Positions 10,468 through 22,300 of a DNA stretch of 64,000 bases are shown here, piece after piece; the first letter of the stretch is position 1, and each line of letters begins with the position of its first letter. Origin of the DNA: Stropharia rugosoannulata (taxonomy: Eukaryota > Basidiomycota > Agaricomycetes > Agaricales > Strophariaceae); assembly GCA_028532985.1 (NCBI GenBank), contig JANCIK010000010.1, positions 1,674,001 to 1,738,000 on the forward strand, given 5' to 3'. The notes under the pieces are model-generated. The model saw only the letters and a list, made by a program, of their open reading frames with translations. It was not told where the DNA came from and ran no database searches. A program made the translations under genes and the position numbers.

Positions 10468-13400
10468 ATGGGCCTAAAATGTGGTGGCTGTCTAAAGCCA
10501 TTTGATAGCAGCCGAGCCCTCGCTGGGCATCGGCCCCAATGCACCCTCTACTCTAAGCGCGGACTGCGGCCCCGACCTGTACCCAACGCAAACGTCAACC
10601 AAGAAACTCGTCAAGAGAGCATACCCTTACCAGAAGAAGCTGAATCTACACAACACGAGTCCACACAACACGAAGCATATGTGTCAAATCTACCTGAAGT
10701 CGATAGGGAGGAGCGGGAGGAGCTCTTGCAACCGGTGGATGTTGTTAAAGATGCAGCAAATCAGGTGCGTGCTAGTAAACAATTGTAATAGACATATAAC
10801 TGATATGACTGCTCAACTAGTCTTCTGCCGAGGTAGCTCCTCAGGTACACGCTTCTGGTCGACCCAAACGGAATGCTCGATTGCCCAAGCGCTTTCGAGA
10901 CATACTCCCTCCACCTCCACCCCAGCTTCCAGTCCTCGAGCCCACATCTCTTCCACAGCCAGCCCCAGATCCTGTTATTGCAATACAACAGCCCATAGCG
11001 CCTGATTTCCGAACAAATGTAAATAGCTATGGAATTTATCGTGTTTACAAGGGCAGACTGCCATCAATTACACCTGATGATATGTTCACACTCTCTTCCG
11101 TTGCCGACTCGCCTAACTTCACCGGCAAGAATACTTCTGAAAACGCCCAGTCACTGCCATTTGTGGAACATGATCCAAGTGGTCCAGACAGCGCTTCATA
11201 CGCGCCGTTCTCAAACAAATCGACACACTTACTCATGAATTGGCAGTATCTGGGTTCGAGCTCTACGTCAGCGGGTAAACTCAACTCTCTAGTCCACGAT
11301 GTCCTCCTCGACCCCGAATTTAAGCCAGAAGATCTCCACAACTTCGATGCCGAAAGAGAAGGAAGAAAGCTCGACCAGCATAATGCCATGTCAGGCTCAG
11401 CACTTCATCCAAACGAGAAGTGGATATCCACATCGGTTCCAATCTCTCTGCCTCCTCCTTCAAGGGGAAGCTATCCTCCCGAACCCCTGGCACCTAAATA
11501 CGAGGTCAAAGGTCTTATGTATCGAAGTCTTGTGGAAGTCGTGAAAGGGGCATTTACAGAACAGGCCGCCGAACAATTTCATGTCGCACCCTTTGAGGAA
11601 TATTGGCAGCAAGCCCCAGACGCCCCGCCTATTCGATTATTCTCAGAACTTTACAACAGTGATGCGTATCTTCAGGAACAAGAGAAACTCCGTACTCAAG
11701 AACGAGTTGACGACCTCGAGCCAGTCATTGCTGGCGTCATGCTGTGGTCGGATTCCACGCATTTAACGTCCTTTGGTACCGCTTCAATGTGGCCTGTGTA
11801 TCTTTTTGCTGGAAATCAGTCAAAGTATGAGCGAGCGAAACCGACATCATTTGCGGCTCATCACCTTGCGTACATTCCAAAGGTGCGAGTTTATTTTATA
11901 TTCTCCTTCTGTATCTAATCTAGTCTGATCAGCTTGATGACGCAATACAAGATGCCTACCAAGCAGCGTATGGAGTAGCCGCAACAGCTGAAGTTCTGAC
12001 CCATCTTCGACGTGATCTCATGCAAGCCGTCTGGAGTTTAATTCTGGACGACAATGTCATAGAAGCTTATACAAAAGGCATACCTCTCGAGTTCCCTGAT
12101 GGGATCATTAGACGGCTTTTCATTCGATTCTTTGTTTACGGGGCGGATTATAATGAAAAGTACGTATATTTGTGATCTTTGGCTGACAGTTTGCTCACAT
12201 ATCTTATTTATAGAGTCCTACTCTCATGCATTAAGCACCTCGGCGAGTTTCCGTGCCCAAGGTGCCTAGTCGCAATGTGCGATATTCATAAAATGGGTTC
12301 TGTAAGCGACATGCGACAGCGCGAATGCCGCGAACGAGTCGATAGCAAACGCCAACAGTATGACATCAAGCTCGCACGTCGCTGGATCTATGAAGAGGGC
12401 GAAAAGATTACATCGGCTGCGGTCACGCATTTGCTGGGACCTAAGTCCCTAACTCCAAGTCTTGTATGATATGCATAATTCTCGAGAATACTGAAGGCTA
12501 ACCAGCATCTAGAACGCATTTTCGGAGAAGTTGCTTGAGCTTGGATTCAACTTCTTTGCTTTATTCGCTCCCGACTTACTCCATGAGTTCGAGCTTGGTG
12601 TATGGAAGGCCGTATTTATACACCTTATTCGCATACTCCATGCTCAGGGTGGTGACGGCATCCAGACACTTAATCTTCGGTACGTGATATCATGGCAGGT
12701 GCTGCGTCTTATTTATTATAATGTTATATATTGCAGATACCGTAAAATGACGACTTTTGGACGCGATACTATCAGGAAGTTCACATCCAATGTATCTGCA
12801 ATGAAGAAGCTTGCTGCAAGAGATTACGAAGACCTTCTTCAGGTATGGTCGGATACGCATGATGGAGAAACTGAGACTGACATATGATACAGTGTGCAAT
12901 TCCGGCGTTTGAAGGTTTATTGGACGACAAAGAAGATAACACGATCATCATGGATCTGCTGTTTGAACTCAACACGTGGCATTCACTAGCCAAGCTGCGA
13001 CTTCACACTGAAACTACACTCAATGATCTTAAGACATCTGCGTCACGCTTAGGGACATTGTTGCGAAAGTTCGAGTCAGTGACATGTTCGAAGTATTTAA
13101 CAAAGGAACTTCCTTCGGAAGAAGCGGCTCGAGGACGACGGAAGGCTGCTTTAGCAAAGAAAGGCATACAAACATTAGCATCATCGAACGGCCCTAAGAT
13201 TCGTAAATTCAATATGTCAACATACAAACTCCATGCATTGGGTGACTATCCCAAATTTATCCGGCTATACGGTACAACTGATGGTACCAGTACTCAGACT
13301 GTAAGTTTCTCAGACAAACAGTAATTCATGTGTACTGATAAGTTTCACTAGGGAGAACTCGAACACCGCCGCATCAAGAAATTTTACAGCCGTGTACATA

Positions 13401-14806
13401 AAGGGAAATATGCCATAGGGATAGCGAAGCATACACATCGAGAGCGTGTCTTATTCAACATCCGACAGCGTCTGAATCGACAGCCTTGCAGGCCACCTGT
13501 TGCTAAGCGTCGACGAGTGCGCGCAAAGACAAGTGCCACACTTCCTTTTGCAGTAGACGAAAAACTCCCTCCAGCATCGCCAGAAAAACATTATCAGATG
13601 TCGGATAACACCAAAAACCCCCTCGAGCTGTCTGCATGGCTTGGCGAAAATCAGGATGACCCTGCATTAATTGTTTGTTCCCTCCCTTTCTATGATCTTG
13701 CCCTTACTGACATTGTATGCTAGGGATTTCTCGATCAGCTCAAAGACCATCTTCTCAACCGTATCCTTGGCAATGAGTATGACGGAGATGACCGTCCGTT
13801 TACAGACCTTGAACGCTCAAAGGTCGTCTTTGTCAAGGACCGGATTTTCTGTCACAAAGTTCTACGTGTGAACTATACATCGTATGACATGCGGAGGAAT
13901 CAAGATTCCCTCAATCCCCGCACCCACGCCAATATTATGCTCCTTGCTCACGATGGGGGGCCGCATCCGTATTGGTATGCACAAATTCTTGGAGTATTCC
14001 ACGCGTTTGTTCGTCATCCTTCTCTGTCTGAACCAGTTTCAATGGATTTCGTGTGGATTCGGTGGTACGGAATTGATCCCAGTCCTACCCGGCCAACTGG
14101 ATGGTCAACTAGGCGGCTACATCGTGTTGGCTTCGTGCCCCATAACGACACTGATCCCTCCGCATCTCCAGCCTTTGGGTTTCTCGATCCAGCACACATT
14201 ATTCGAGGCGTTCACATTCTGCCAGTGTATAAGGATGGGTACGATGCCAACTCACTTCCTCCCTCGGCTACTGCCCGGCCTGAGGACACAGACGGAACAG
14301 ACTACAACTTCTATTATGTTATGCAGTAAGTCCTACATTAAGTTGCGCCTTTATTTACTGTGACCTAACTGTGGGCATGTAGATTTGTCGATCGAGATAT
14401 ATTTATGAGATTTCGAGGAGGCGGAGTCGGCCATGTGAGCACTCGTGATGCCACAAACAGGTTTTGCGAAGATCGACATACAAGCGACTCTGTGGGGTAT
14501 ACTACTTCGCAGCCAGTTTCTCCTCAAAATGATGTCATGGAGCATGAAAGCGATCCGGATGAAATGTACCTTGAAAGAGATGTGGAGGATCAATGGCGAG
14601 CTACACATGGCTCTGATCCCGGCTCAGAGTCCGCGGACGAAGAGGCTGCTCCCGCAAGTGACTCTGACTCTAGCAGTGTCGATAGCCAGAGTAATGACTC
14701 TGACAACAACAACCCGGACCATATGTTCGATGGCGTCCTTGGTCCGGAAGACGGGGAAGACGAGAGAGACTGGGACATAGATGAGCTAGGGTATGCAGAC
14801 CTGTAG
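10468..14806 (+). CDS. Plavaka-type transposase
   Basis: A DNA transposase of the fungal Plavaka family, linked to the CMC/CACTA group. Ten exons splice in frame: 10468-10763, 10821-11882, 11933-12159, 12214-12463, 12513-12679, 12737-12842, 12893-13300, 13352-13672, 13724-14325 and 14383-14806. The N-terminus has a zinc-finger-like CGGCLKPFDSSRALAGH followed by a Cys. The core has YGIYRVYKG, VIAGVMLWSDSTHLTSFG (candidate catalytic Asp), HLGEFPCPRCL (zinc pair), FALFAPDLLHEFELGVWK (Asp/His/Glu) and TYKLHALGDYPKFIRLYGTT with GELEHRRIKKFYSR. The C-terminus is acidic and Ser/Asp-rich. No premature stop was found, so it may be functional. I could not identify terminal inverted repeats. Catalytic residues are assigned by family resemblance only. 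Confidence 0.85.
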
Positions 14807-15160
14807 TAGTACTTTTTTTTTGTCCAATGAATTCATACCGCTTCCGATCAATATCTTGAGCGGCGAGCCTCCCCCGCATCACTCTAGACGTCAGGAAGCT
14901 CAGAGCCTAGTCAAGTTGCAACTTATGTTATATTTTACACCAATAATTTAACTACCACATATATTAAAGTACAAGAATTGCTACATGAATTCATCTAAAT
15001 CCAATTATTGTTAGAAGCCGTGAGTGAAGTCCAATAATTAGTGAACAAAGTAAGCGGAACCGATGCTTGTTGCTATTTATAAGCTAGGTACAACATATGA
15101 CAACCAGTTGGACTTGACCCAATTGGTTGTACTATATGCGACTTTTTACTGATGGGTATG
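14807..15160. other. Intergenic spacer between Plavaka gene and repeat array
   Basis: An AT-rich 350 bp with no gene seen. It should hold the 3' end of the Plavaka unit and the left edge of the large KDZ-type nest. A small inverted pair (GGTACAACATATGACAACCA / CCAATTGGTTGTACTATATG) lies at about 15087-15140. Confidence 0.4.
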
Positions 15161-15162
15161 TC

Positions 15163-15640
15163 AAACATATGTGCGCACCGTTCCCAGTGAACGGTATGTC
15201 GACTGTACGCGCATACCGTTCCCAGTGAACGGTATGTCAAACGTACACGCATGCCGTTCACTAGGAATGATATGTCGACCGTACACGCATACCGTTCCCA
15301 GTGAACGGTATGTCGACCGTATGTGCATGCCGTTCCCAGTGAACGGTATGTCAAACGTATGTGCGCACCGTTCCCAGTGAACGGTATGTCGATTGTACGC
15401 GCATACCGTTCCCAGTGAACGGTATGTCAAACGTACACGCATGCCGTTCACTAGGAACGATATGTCGACCGTACACGCATACCGTTCCCAGTGAACAGTA
15501 TGTTGCACGTATGCGCGCACCGTTCCCAGTGAACGGTATGTAGACCGTATGCCCCACACCGTTCCCAGTGAACGGTGATCATGTGTGTGCACGCCGCTCA
15601 CTAGGAACGGTATGTCGACTGTACACATTTACTGTCCCCA
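15163..15640. repeat. 38-bp tandem array built on GTTC-N5-GAAC palindromes
   Basis: About twelve units follow one another at a 38-bp period (palindrome starts near 15180, 15218, 15256, 15294, 15332, 15370, 15408, 15446, 15484, 15522, 15561 and 15598). Each centres on CCGTTCCCAGTGAACGG or CCGTTCACTAGGAACGA. Both fit GTTC-N5-GAAC, with one or two decayed copies. Units alternate in their linkers. The array lies 3' of the transposase gene fragment at 15748-16230. I interpret it as the subterminal repeat region of the outer KDZ element. Confidence 0.9.
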
Positions 15641-15747
15641 AACCGTCCCCTCTGATCGATGATCCTGTGCATGCGTGCCATTTTTAGGCCACCATAAGAA
15701 TGAACTGTTTATTCAAAGCAGTTGCTGAGTCTAATATACATTACTGA

Positions 15748-16230
15748 CTATTTACTTACTCTCTCCATCTTCTGTATGCGAAGTCGATTCCAAATAGAAA
15801 TAAAGACCTTAGTGAAAAGAACAGCTCGATCTTGTGACATGTAGCTGACTGACTTCCGAATACGTTTGATTCCGCTATTTCCGCACTCCGCCGCGCTGGA
15901 ATTTATCTTCAGGAGCTCCGGATTAGCCTCGCAGTAAGTTGAGAGAAAGGCTGCATGGCCGCATTTTGTATGGCCCGCGCTATGAAATGTATCAATAACA
16001 AATAGTGTGTTTTCAAAATATTCTGGTTCCCGTGCCATACAGTATGGTTGAAGGGCGCAAGCGAAGTCGTACACAATCATTTTTGGCGCCGTTTCCCAGC
16101 GCATGTAGAGAGCTGAGAATACGTCATTGCACCCCTCTGCTGCAGGGATACAATGGAAGCCATAGCATACACTATGAGTACACCATACACACATGAGGCC
16201 ACCAGTTAGTCTTGACTCCCCGTACTTCGC
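15748..16230 (-). pseudogene. C-terminal part of a CxC5/CxC6 KDZ transposase gene, cut off by an LTR element
   Basis: The open frame runs from the LTR edge at 16230 to a stop at 15748. It encodes KYGESRLTGGLMCVWCTH, GFHCIPAAEGCNDVFSALY, KMIVYDFACALQPYCM, DTFHSAGHTKCGHAAF and INSSAAECGNSGIKRIRKSV. These are the C-terminal core blocks of the KDZ transposases that carry CxC5/CxC6 cysteine clusters. The frame continues exactly into the exon that ends at 45254, on the same strand 29 kb away, when one TCGC copy is counted (NKFYA then KYGE). The gene was therefore whole before the retrotransposon landed. Final residues MERVSK precede the stop. Confidence 0.85.
16227..16230. other. Target-site duplication TCGC, left copy
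   Basis: TCGC immediately before the 5' LTR matches TCGC at 45254-45257 immediately after the 3' LTR. Only four bases match; the fifth differs (T versus G). Confidence 0.75.
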
Positions 16231-17195
16231 TGTGAGGGGCTGGGGCTGGCCCCTCGTGAAAACATGAAAAACCATAAGGTTCAGAACATAGATACACAAG
16301 AAGCGACATATCCGCCATAACGATCGGAAACTACTATCGGAAACTGAAGGAACAAGAAGAAGCACGAAATATGAAGTCTAAGATATGAAGATGCAAGTTT
16401 ATTCGAAGATATGAAATATGTACATGATGAAACAAGAAGACAAGCACAAGGAAGACTCAAGATGTTATTACAACTCAATGGCAGATCAAGAAAGATAACA
16501 GCATCAGAGCAATATTGGACTTCTGATGCCGACAACATCAGATCAATATTAACAATCTGATGTAACTATGGACCCACAAGGGAGTCAATCACATGGAAAT
16601 ACTCGTACATACGACATGGGACAAATATGGCAACGGATTCCGACGATATGCAGGGGTTTCCGACGACATGCAAGCGTGTGGTAGCAGAAAGCAGAAGTAT
16701 CTCGATACAAACACAAGGGACATAGGTGTGGAAAGAGGGTCGGAGGAGATGTGTGTTTAGGGGAGAACATGGAGTTGATCCGGTCGCAGGAAGATCTCTT
16801 GTGCTTGGGCTTGGTTTCCGAAGATAAGGATATTTGTGGCCAAGATATGAAGCATGCTGTAGTGCAGCATGGTTTCCGACGAGATAAAGTCAGCACGGGC
16901 GGTCGGATCTTCGTGGATGGATATGGTACGATCTGGGCATGGCAACCAGACGGGTATTTAAGGAGTAGAATATCTCTGTACTTCTCCAGCTTCCTTCAGG
17001 GTTAAATTCTACCTACACACACCATACCAGTTCGCATCGGAAACCGTTGTTTAAACCTCGTACACTGGAAGCTCCTTGTTTTAAAACAAGTAAAACCTTT
17101 TCAACGTGCTATTGTTGTACACACGTTGCCTTCGCACATTGTGAACTTTAGAGACAGGCTTTTCAGACCAGTCCAACCCAACTTCGCACCTCACA
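16231..17195 (+). repeat. 5' LTR (965 bp)
   Basis: Begins TGTGAGGGGCTGGGG and ends CTTCGCACCTCACA. I compared it in blocks with 44289-45253 and saw no difference. A TATA-like TATTTAAG at 16955-16962 suggests the U3 promoter and a transcription start shortly after. Repeated TTTCCGACGA words lie in the LTR. Short open frames inside it are not genes. Confidence 0.92.
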
Positions 17196-17198
17196 ACG

Positions 17199-17216
17199 TG
17201 GAGCCCACCGCGAGGG
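17199..17216 (+). other. Primer binding site
   Basis: TGGAGCCCACCGCGAGGG starts three bases after the LTR. Its complement ends in CCA, as a tRNA 3' end should. The same 18-mer, in minus orientation, follows the LTR of the TR-GAG element (52501-52518). The tRNA was not identified. Confidence 0.8.
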
Positions 17217-17385
17217 TCTACAGTTCACAATAGATCCGTCTGTTCCAGACCGTCGGATAACTCGTCAACTTGCTGCAGAATTTGCTATACCCCTACAACC
17301 TCCTGAAGCACCCATCAAGAGAAGAAGGAAAAGACCGACACCGTCAGGAAGCCAAATATCTTCAGTACTCAGCCATATATCGGAA

Positions 17386-18627
17386 ATGGATCACGGAATC
17401 GAAGCAAACCCTTTTGAAGTTCAAACCGTGGCGCCCAAAGTCAAGCCTTACCCAAATCGCAACTCAAAAGATGCTCCATCGTTTACAGGACCCACTACTC
17501 CTTTACATCGATACCTAGAGGACATCGAGGAATTATGCAAAGACAGGGGAGACACATCGGATATCACACGGATTACAAAAACCCTGTGGTATGTGGATTA
17601 CCGATACCACGAAACATGGAAGAATATTCTAGATGAAAACAAATCCTGGAAGGAGAATAAACAAATATTACTGGAATATTTCCCTGGGTTGGATTCGCTC
17701 TACAAATACTCAGTCAACGATCTGCATAAATTAATACAGAAGTTTTCGAGCAAACCCATGGATAATCAAGAACTTCTAGCAGAATATCATTGTGAATTCA
17801 TGATTATAGCTACTTATCTGGAGAAGGAGCAATTATCATCAAGAGACGACATCAACAGAAACTATGTTCTAGGTCTTCCAAAAGAATTCAGGGCGAAGGT
17901 TCTTACTCAATTAACGGCTGAAGACCCGAAGCGGAAACCGGGCCTGGTTCATGATTATCTTCAAGTTAATCGAGCGGCTCGATATGTTCTTCAAGATAAC
18001 GCTTATTCTGACAGGTATGGCCTTGAAGACACACCTCGTGAACGGACGAAAACCGAAGAAACTGCTCTTGAGCTCATGCTAAGGAAAATGACATCGAATT
18101 AGGATCAATAAAGATGTTTATGCAAGGCCAACCTAATACATCTTTTCCGACGCAAGAAAGACCTATGTATCGTTCCACTCCGCGCCACGCCCTGGTTGCT
18201 TGTTTTGCGGAGACATTAATCATATTATGAGGTCTTGCAACTTGCCGGATGAATTTATAAACAAGGGAATCATCAAACAAGGACCGAATGGTAGATTCAC
18301 AATGGCTAACGGCGACTGGATCAATGGAACTGGAACAATAAAAGAAAGGATTGAAAACATCCTCAAACTGCAACGTGCTCGAGATGTACCCCCTCACCTG
18401 TCGCCAGCTACCACGATGATGTTTTCCTGTACTACGGCTGAAACCTTGTTTAATTCTTCCAGTAAACTCGAAGAAGTCGACGAAGAAATCAGTGAGGTTT
18501 ATCTGAAGACAAGGTCTTCGCCCCAAGACAAACCTGGACCAGGCAAAAACTCATCTGCTTATGAAAAAGTCCCTGAAGTCGTGATTGCGAAAGGAAATCG
18601 GAAAAGACAATACCAGAAGCACATGTA
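17386..18627 (+). pseudogene. gag region with zinc knuckle, broken into three frames
   Basis: A capsid-type open frame runs from MDHGIEANPFEV at 17386 to a stop at 18102. It includes PLHRYLEDIEELCKDRG, TKTLWYVDYRYHETWKNI and RNYVLGLPKEFRAKVL, typical of fungal gypsy gag. The reading then continues in another frame from about 18090 (DIELGSIKMFMQGQPN) and in a third frame from about 18194. There a zinc knuckle CLFCGDINHIMRSC appears (CX2CX4HX4C). A further shift near 18590-18600 is needed to enter the protease region. Gag packages the element RNA in cytoplasmic particles. Three shifts cannot all be programmed, so I call it decayed, although sequencing errors in homopolymers could contribute. 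Confidence 0.75.
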
Positions 18628-19365
18628 AGATTTGAACCGGCTAAAGGACCCCAGTACCGATTCACCTCAGGAGCGGAAAATCTGGATCTTCTTAAGAAAG
18701 TCATATCAAAATCTTTGGATGCAGAAATTACTATTTCTCAAAGAGAGTTGTTGGCTATTTCTGGAGAACTTCGGAAATATTTCAAGGAAACAACTACACC
18801 AAAGAGAATTCCGACGGTTAGCTATGTCCATGGCGAAGAAAATGAAGGGTCTTATGTGCTACAATTTGCTTCGGAAAATGGGCCATCGGATAGAGTCCTT
18901 TTGACGGCTTCTCCCCTTATGAAACTCAGGGTGATACCCGCGTTGCTAAACGGTGAATTCACGGCGGAATGTGTCTTGGACCAAGGATCGGAAATCATGG
19001 CAATGGACAAGCGCATATGGAGAAAACTGTCTCACAATATAAACCCAGAAAGGAAAATATATATGGAGTCTGCCAACACAGAATTATCGCAAACGGATGG
19101 AATGTGTGAAAACCTTAAAATCACTATTGGAAGCCTTGAACTCTATTTTCAAGTACATGTCGTGGATAAAGCCCCTTTTCAAGTTCTGATAGGACGACCG
19201 TTCTTTGTGTATACTGGATGCACTACTAGGGATTATACAAATGGCGACCAGGAAATTACTTTGACTTGCCCCAACACGCAAAAAGTGGTTACTATTCCAA
19301 CTCAGCCCAGGAACAAGGTTTCCGAAAAAGAGTTAGCGGATTTTCCAGAATCCCGACTGAATTAA
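18604..19365 (+). CDS. Retrotransposon aspartic protease region
   Basis: The open frame contains EKTIPEAHVRFEPAKGPQYR, then a retropepsin core CVLDQGSEIMAMDKRIW (active-site Asp in LDQGS) followed by LIGRPFFVYTG. It cleaves the Gag-Pol polyprotein. It ends in a stop at 19363-19365 but overlaps the pol frame, which is open from 19266, by 100 bases. A minus-one frameshift in the overlap would fuse them. This could be programmed or a mutation. The upstream frame is gag in a different phase. Confidence 0.75.
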   Translation, partial: KTIPEAHVRFEPAKGPQYRFTSGAENLDLLKKVISKSLDAEITISQRELLAISGELRKYFKETTTPKRIPTVSYVHGEENEGSYVLQFASENGPSDRVLLTASPLMKLRVIPALLNGEFTAECVLDQGSEIMAMDKRIWRKLSHNINPERKIYMESANTELSQTDGMCENLKITIGSLELYFQVHVVDKAPFQVLIGRPFFVYTGCTTRDYTNGDQEITLTCPNTQKVVTIPTQPRNKVSEKELADFPESRLN

Positions 19366-22300
19366 AATGGTCGGGAAAGATGTTCATGTTAAATATAGTG
19401 CACAAGAAACGACATGAACAGCAAGAGAAGGATATTCCTTCAGCACTATCATTTGGACGATTTATAACTCCCTTATTTGCGGCAAGAATAGATGATGAAA
19501 GGGGATCATCATACCATGAAATATACCCTACTAATTTTAATTTTGAAGTTTCGGCTAGATTTATCGGCCAATGTTTACAGAAGACTTATGCTTACTCTTT
19601 TCAACAAAGAGCATTAATAATAAAAGCCAGGAAGAAATATAAACCTGTGGCAAGACGGACGTTTCCTGTGTCAACTACACTTCCCGAAGAATATCGTGTT
19701 ATTAGAAGAATTCCATCGGATCCTCTGGCTAATATGAAACCGTTACCTTTTAAAGTGGACCATATTGAACCAGGAATACGCTATACTAAAGAACGAATGG
19801 ACGCCTGGAACATAAATGAAGATGGCTTCTTGACACCGGATGAAGCTCGTCTAGTTCAATGGATCATTAAAGAACATGAGATGGGATTCGCCTGGAATGA
19901 GATGGAGAAAGGTGCCTTCAGGGAAGACTATTTTGAACCTCTAAAGATACCCGTTGTACCACATGAACCATGGGCGGAAAAACCGATACCGATACCTCCA
20001 GGCATCGCTAAAGAAGTCACGAGAATTTTTCAAGATAAAGTCGCAAGCAAAGTATATGAACCTTCTAGTTCACCTTATCGGTCCAGGATCTTATATGTGC
20101 CAAAGAAAAGCGGAGCAATACGGGTGGTGCATGACCTGAGAAGGTTGAATGCAGTAACCATAAAAGACTCAGCTCTACCGCCAGTTGTAGAACTTTATGC
20201 GGAATCTTTCGGTGGAAGAACTATCTATGCCATGTTTGATTTGTTCGTAGGATTTGACCATCGGGTTCTTCATCAAGATTCAAGAGATTATACTACGTTC
20301 TCTTCGCCTATCGGAAACCTGAGATTGACCCGTCTACCACAAGGATTTACAAATTCGGTTCAAGTACAACAGGGAGATGTGTCATTTATCTTGGAGCCTG
20401 AGATTCCTGAATTTACGGCACCTTTTGTGGACGATGTACCGGTCAAAGGACCACGATCTTATTATCAAGATGAGAATGGGGTCTATGAAACGATTTCCGA
20501 AAACCCTGGTATCAGAAGATTTGTCTGGGAACACTTGAACAATGTACATCGCATTATTCAAAGAATACAGCATGCTGGAGGAACCTTCAATGCCTCGAAA
20601 TCCTTTTTGGCTGTGCCAAGAATTAATGTTGTTGGCCATATGTGCAGCATCCAAGGAAGGACGGTTGATGAGTCAAAAGTCAGAGTTATCAGGGATTGGA
20701 AACCTTGTGAAAACTTGACAGAAGTTCGTTCATTCTTGGGAACATTGGGTGTAATGCGTATCTTTATTAAAGATTATGCAATGCATTCAAGACCGTTAAC
20801 TGAACTAACAAAGAAGGACGTTGAATTCACATGGGGACAAAGAGAACAAGAAGCAATGGACAGTTTAAAGCGTCTCTTAATTCAGTCTCCAGCATTAACG
20901 GCATTGGACTATGAATCCGAAGGACAGATAATAATGGAGGTGGACTCAAGCAACATAGCCGTGGGTTTTATTTTATCTCAGGTTAAAGAAGACGGAAAGG
21001 AACATCCTGCGCGGTTTGGTTCTATAACTTGGAACGAAAGAGAATCAAGATACTCACAAGCCAAGATCGAGTTATATGGCCTATTTCGCAGCCTTAGAGC
21101 GTATCGGATATACCTGGTTGGAGTGGAAAACTTGATAGTCAGGACTGATGCGAGTTACCTCAAGGGAATGTTAAACAACCCCGATATACAACCTAATGCT
21201 ACGATAAATCGCTGGATAGCCGCCATACTTTTGTTTGACTTCAAGCTAGAACACGTCCCTGGAAAATCACATTCACCAGACGGTCTGTCAAGAAGGAGAC
21301 GATCAGAATTAGATCCTCAAGAAGATTCCGAAGAAGAAGTAGAAGACTGGATCGACAGGGCATGCGGCTTCGGAATCTGGGTCTTAAACAAAAATGACGA
21401 TCGGAAATTCACTCACATGTCCATGGTACAGAAGAAAATACCAGGATCGTCATTGTCTTACAAGGCTATGGTACTTATTGCAGCTAAATCGATACCTCAC
21501 CGTGCGGAAATTACTACAACGCTTAAGTTACCAGTTTCCGACAGAGGGGCTGACATGGATGAGGAATTAAAGAAGGTCAAAGAATTTCTAGGCGACCCCG
21601 AAAGACCCGCATGGATTCGCACAAGAAAGGAGTATGACCGCTTCCTCAAGAAAGTAAGGCAATTCTTCATACTGGACGGAAAGCTATGGAAAAGGTCCGA
21701 TGATGGTGAACATAAACAAGTGGTACAACAAGAAGATAGGCTTCGGATACTTCAAGAAGTACATGATAACTTAGGACATAAGTCTTATTTCACTGTGTGG
21801 AATAGGCTCATGAAGCGTTTTTGGTGGCCTAACATCAGTAATGATCTTACGTGGTACTTGAAGACCTGCGATATATGTCAGCGACAGTCTAGGGTAAAGA
21901 ACCTCATTCCGCCAACGGTAGCTCGTCCATTGTCGCTTTTTGTCAAGGTTCACGCGGATACTTTCTTTATGCCCAAAGGAAAAGGGGGAAAACATCTCTG
22001 TCTTCATCTACGATGTTCACTTTCGGGAATGCCTGAAGCTCTGGCTGTAGCGTCGGAAAACCATACGGTTATAGGAGAATTTCTGTTGGATGTTATGTCG
22101 CGATGGGGAGCTATGGCTATTATCGTGACAGACAATGGTACACCTTGGGTTAAAGCCGTGAACTACTTGGCGGAAAAATATGGAATCTACCACATCAGAA
22201 TTTCGGGATATAATTCGCAGGCAAACGGCTTGATTGAAAAACGACATCTCGATGTTAGGGAAGCAATAGTCAAGACTTGTGAAGGCGACTTATCAATATG

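Noticed and set aside
15161..15628. Long minus-strand open frame with repeated RSLGTV peptides
   Set aside because: It is a translation of the 38-bp tandem array. Open frames occur on both strands because the unit lacks stops.
15163..15640. CRISPR array
   Set aside because: Evenly spaced palindromic repeats look superficially similar, but the spacers are also repeated, there are no cas genes, and the genome is eukaryotic with introns.
16226..16230. A 5-bp target duplication, usual for gypsy elements
   Set aside because: Only four bases match (TCGC). The fifth differs at either end, so I report four bases. The TR-GAG element also shows four.
16281..16896. Small open frames within the LTR, duplicated at 44339-44954
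   Set aside because: They are identical because the LTRs are identical. They have no recognisable domain and overlap promoter-type sequence.
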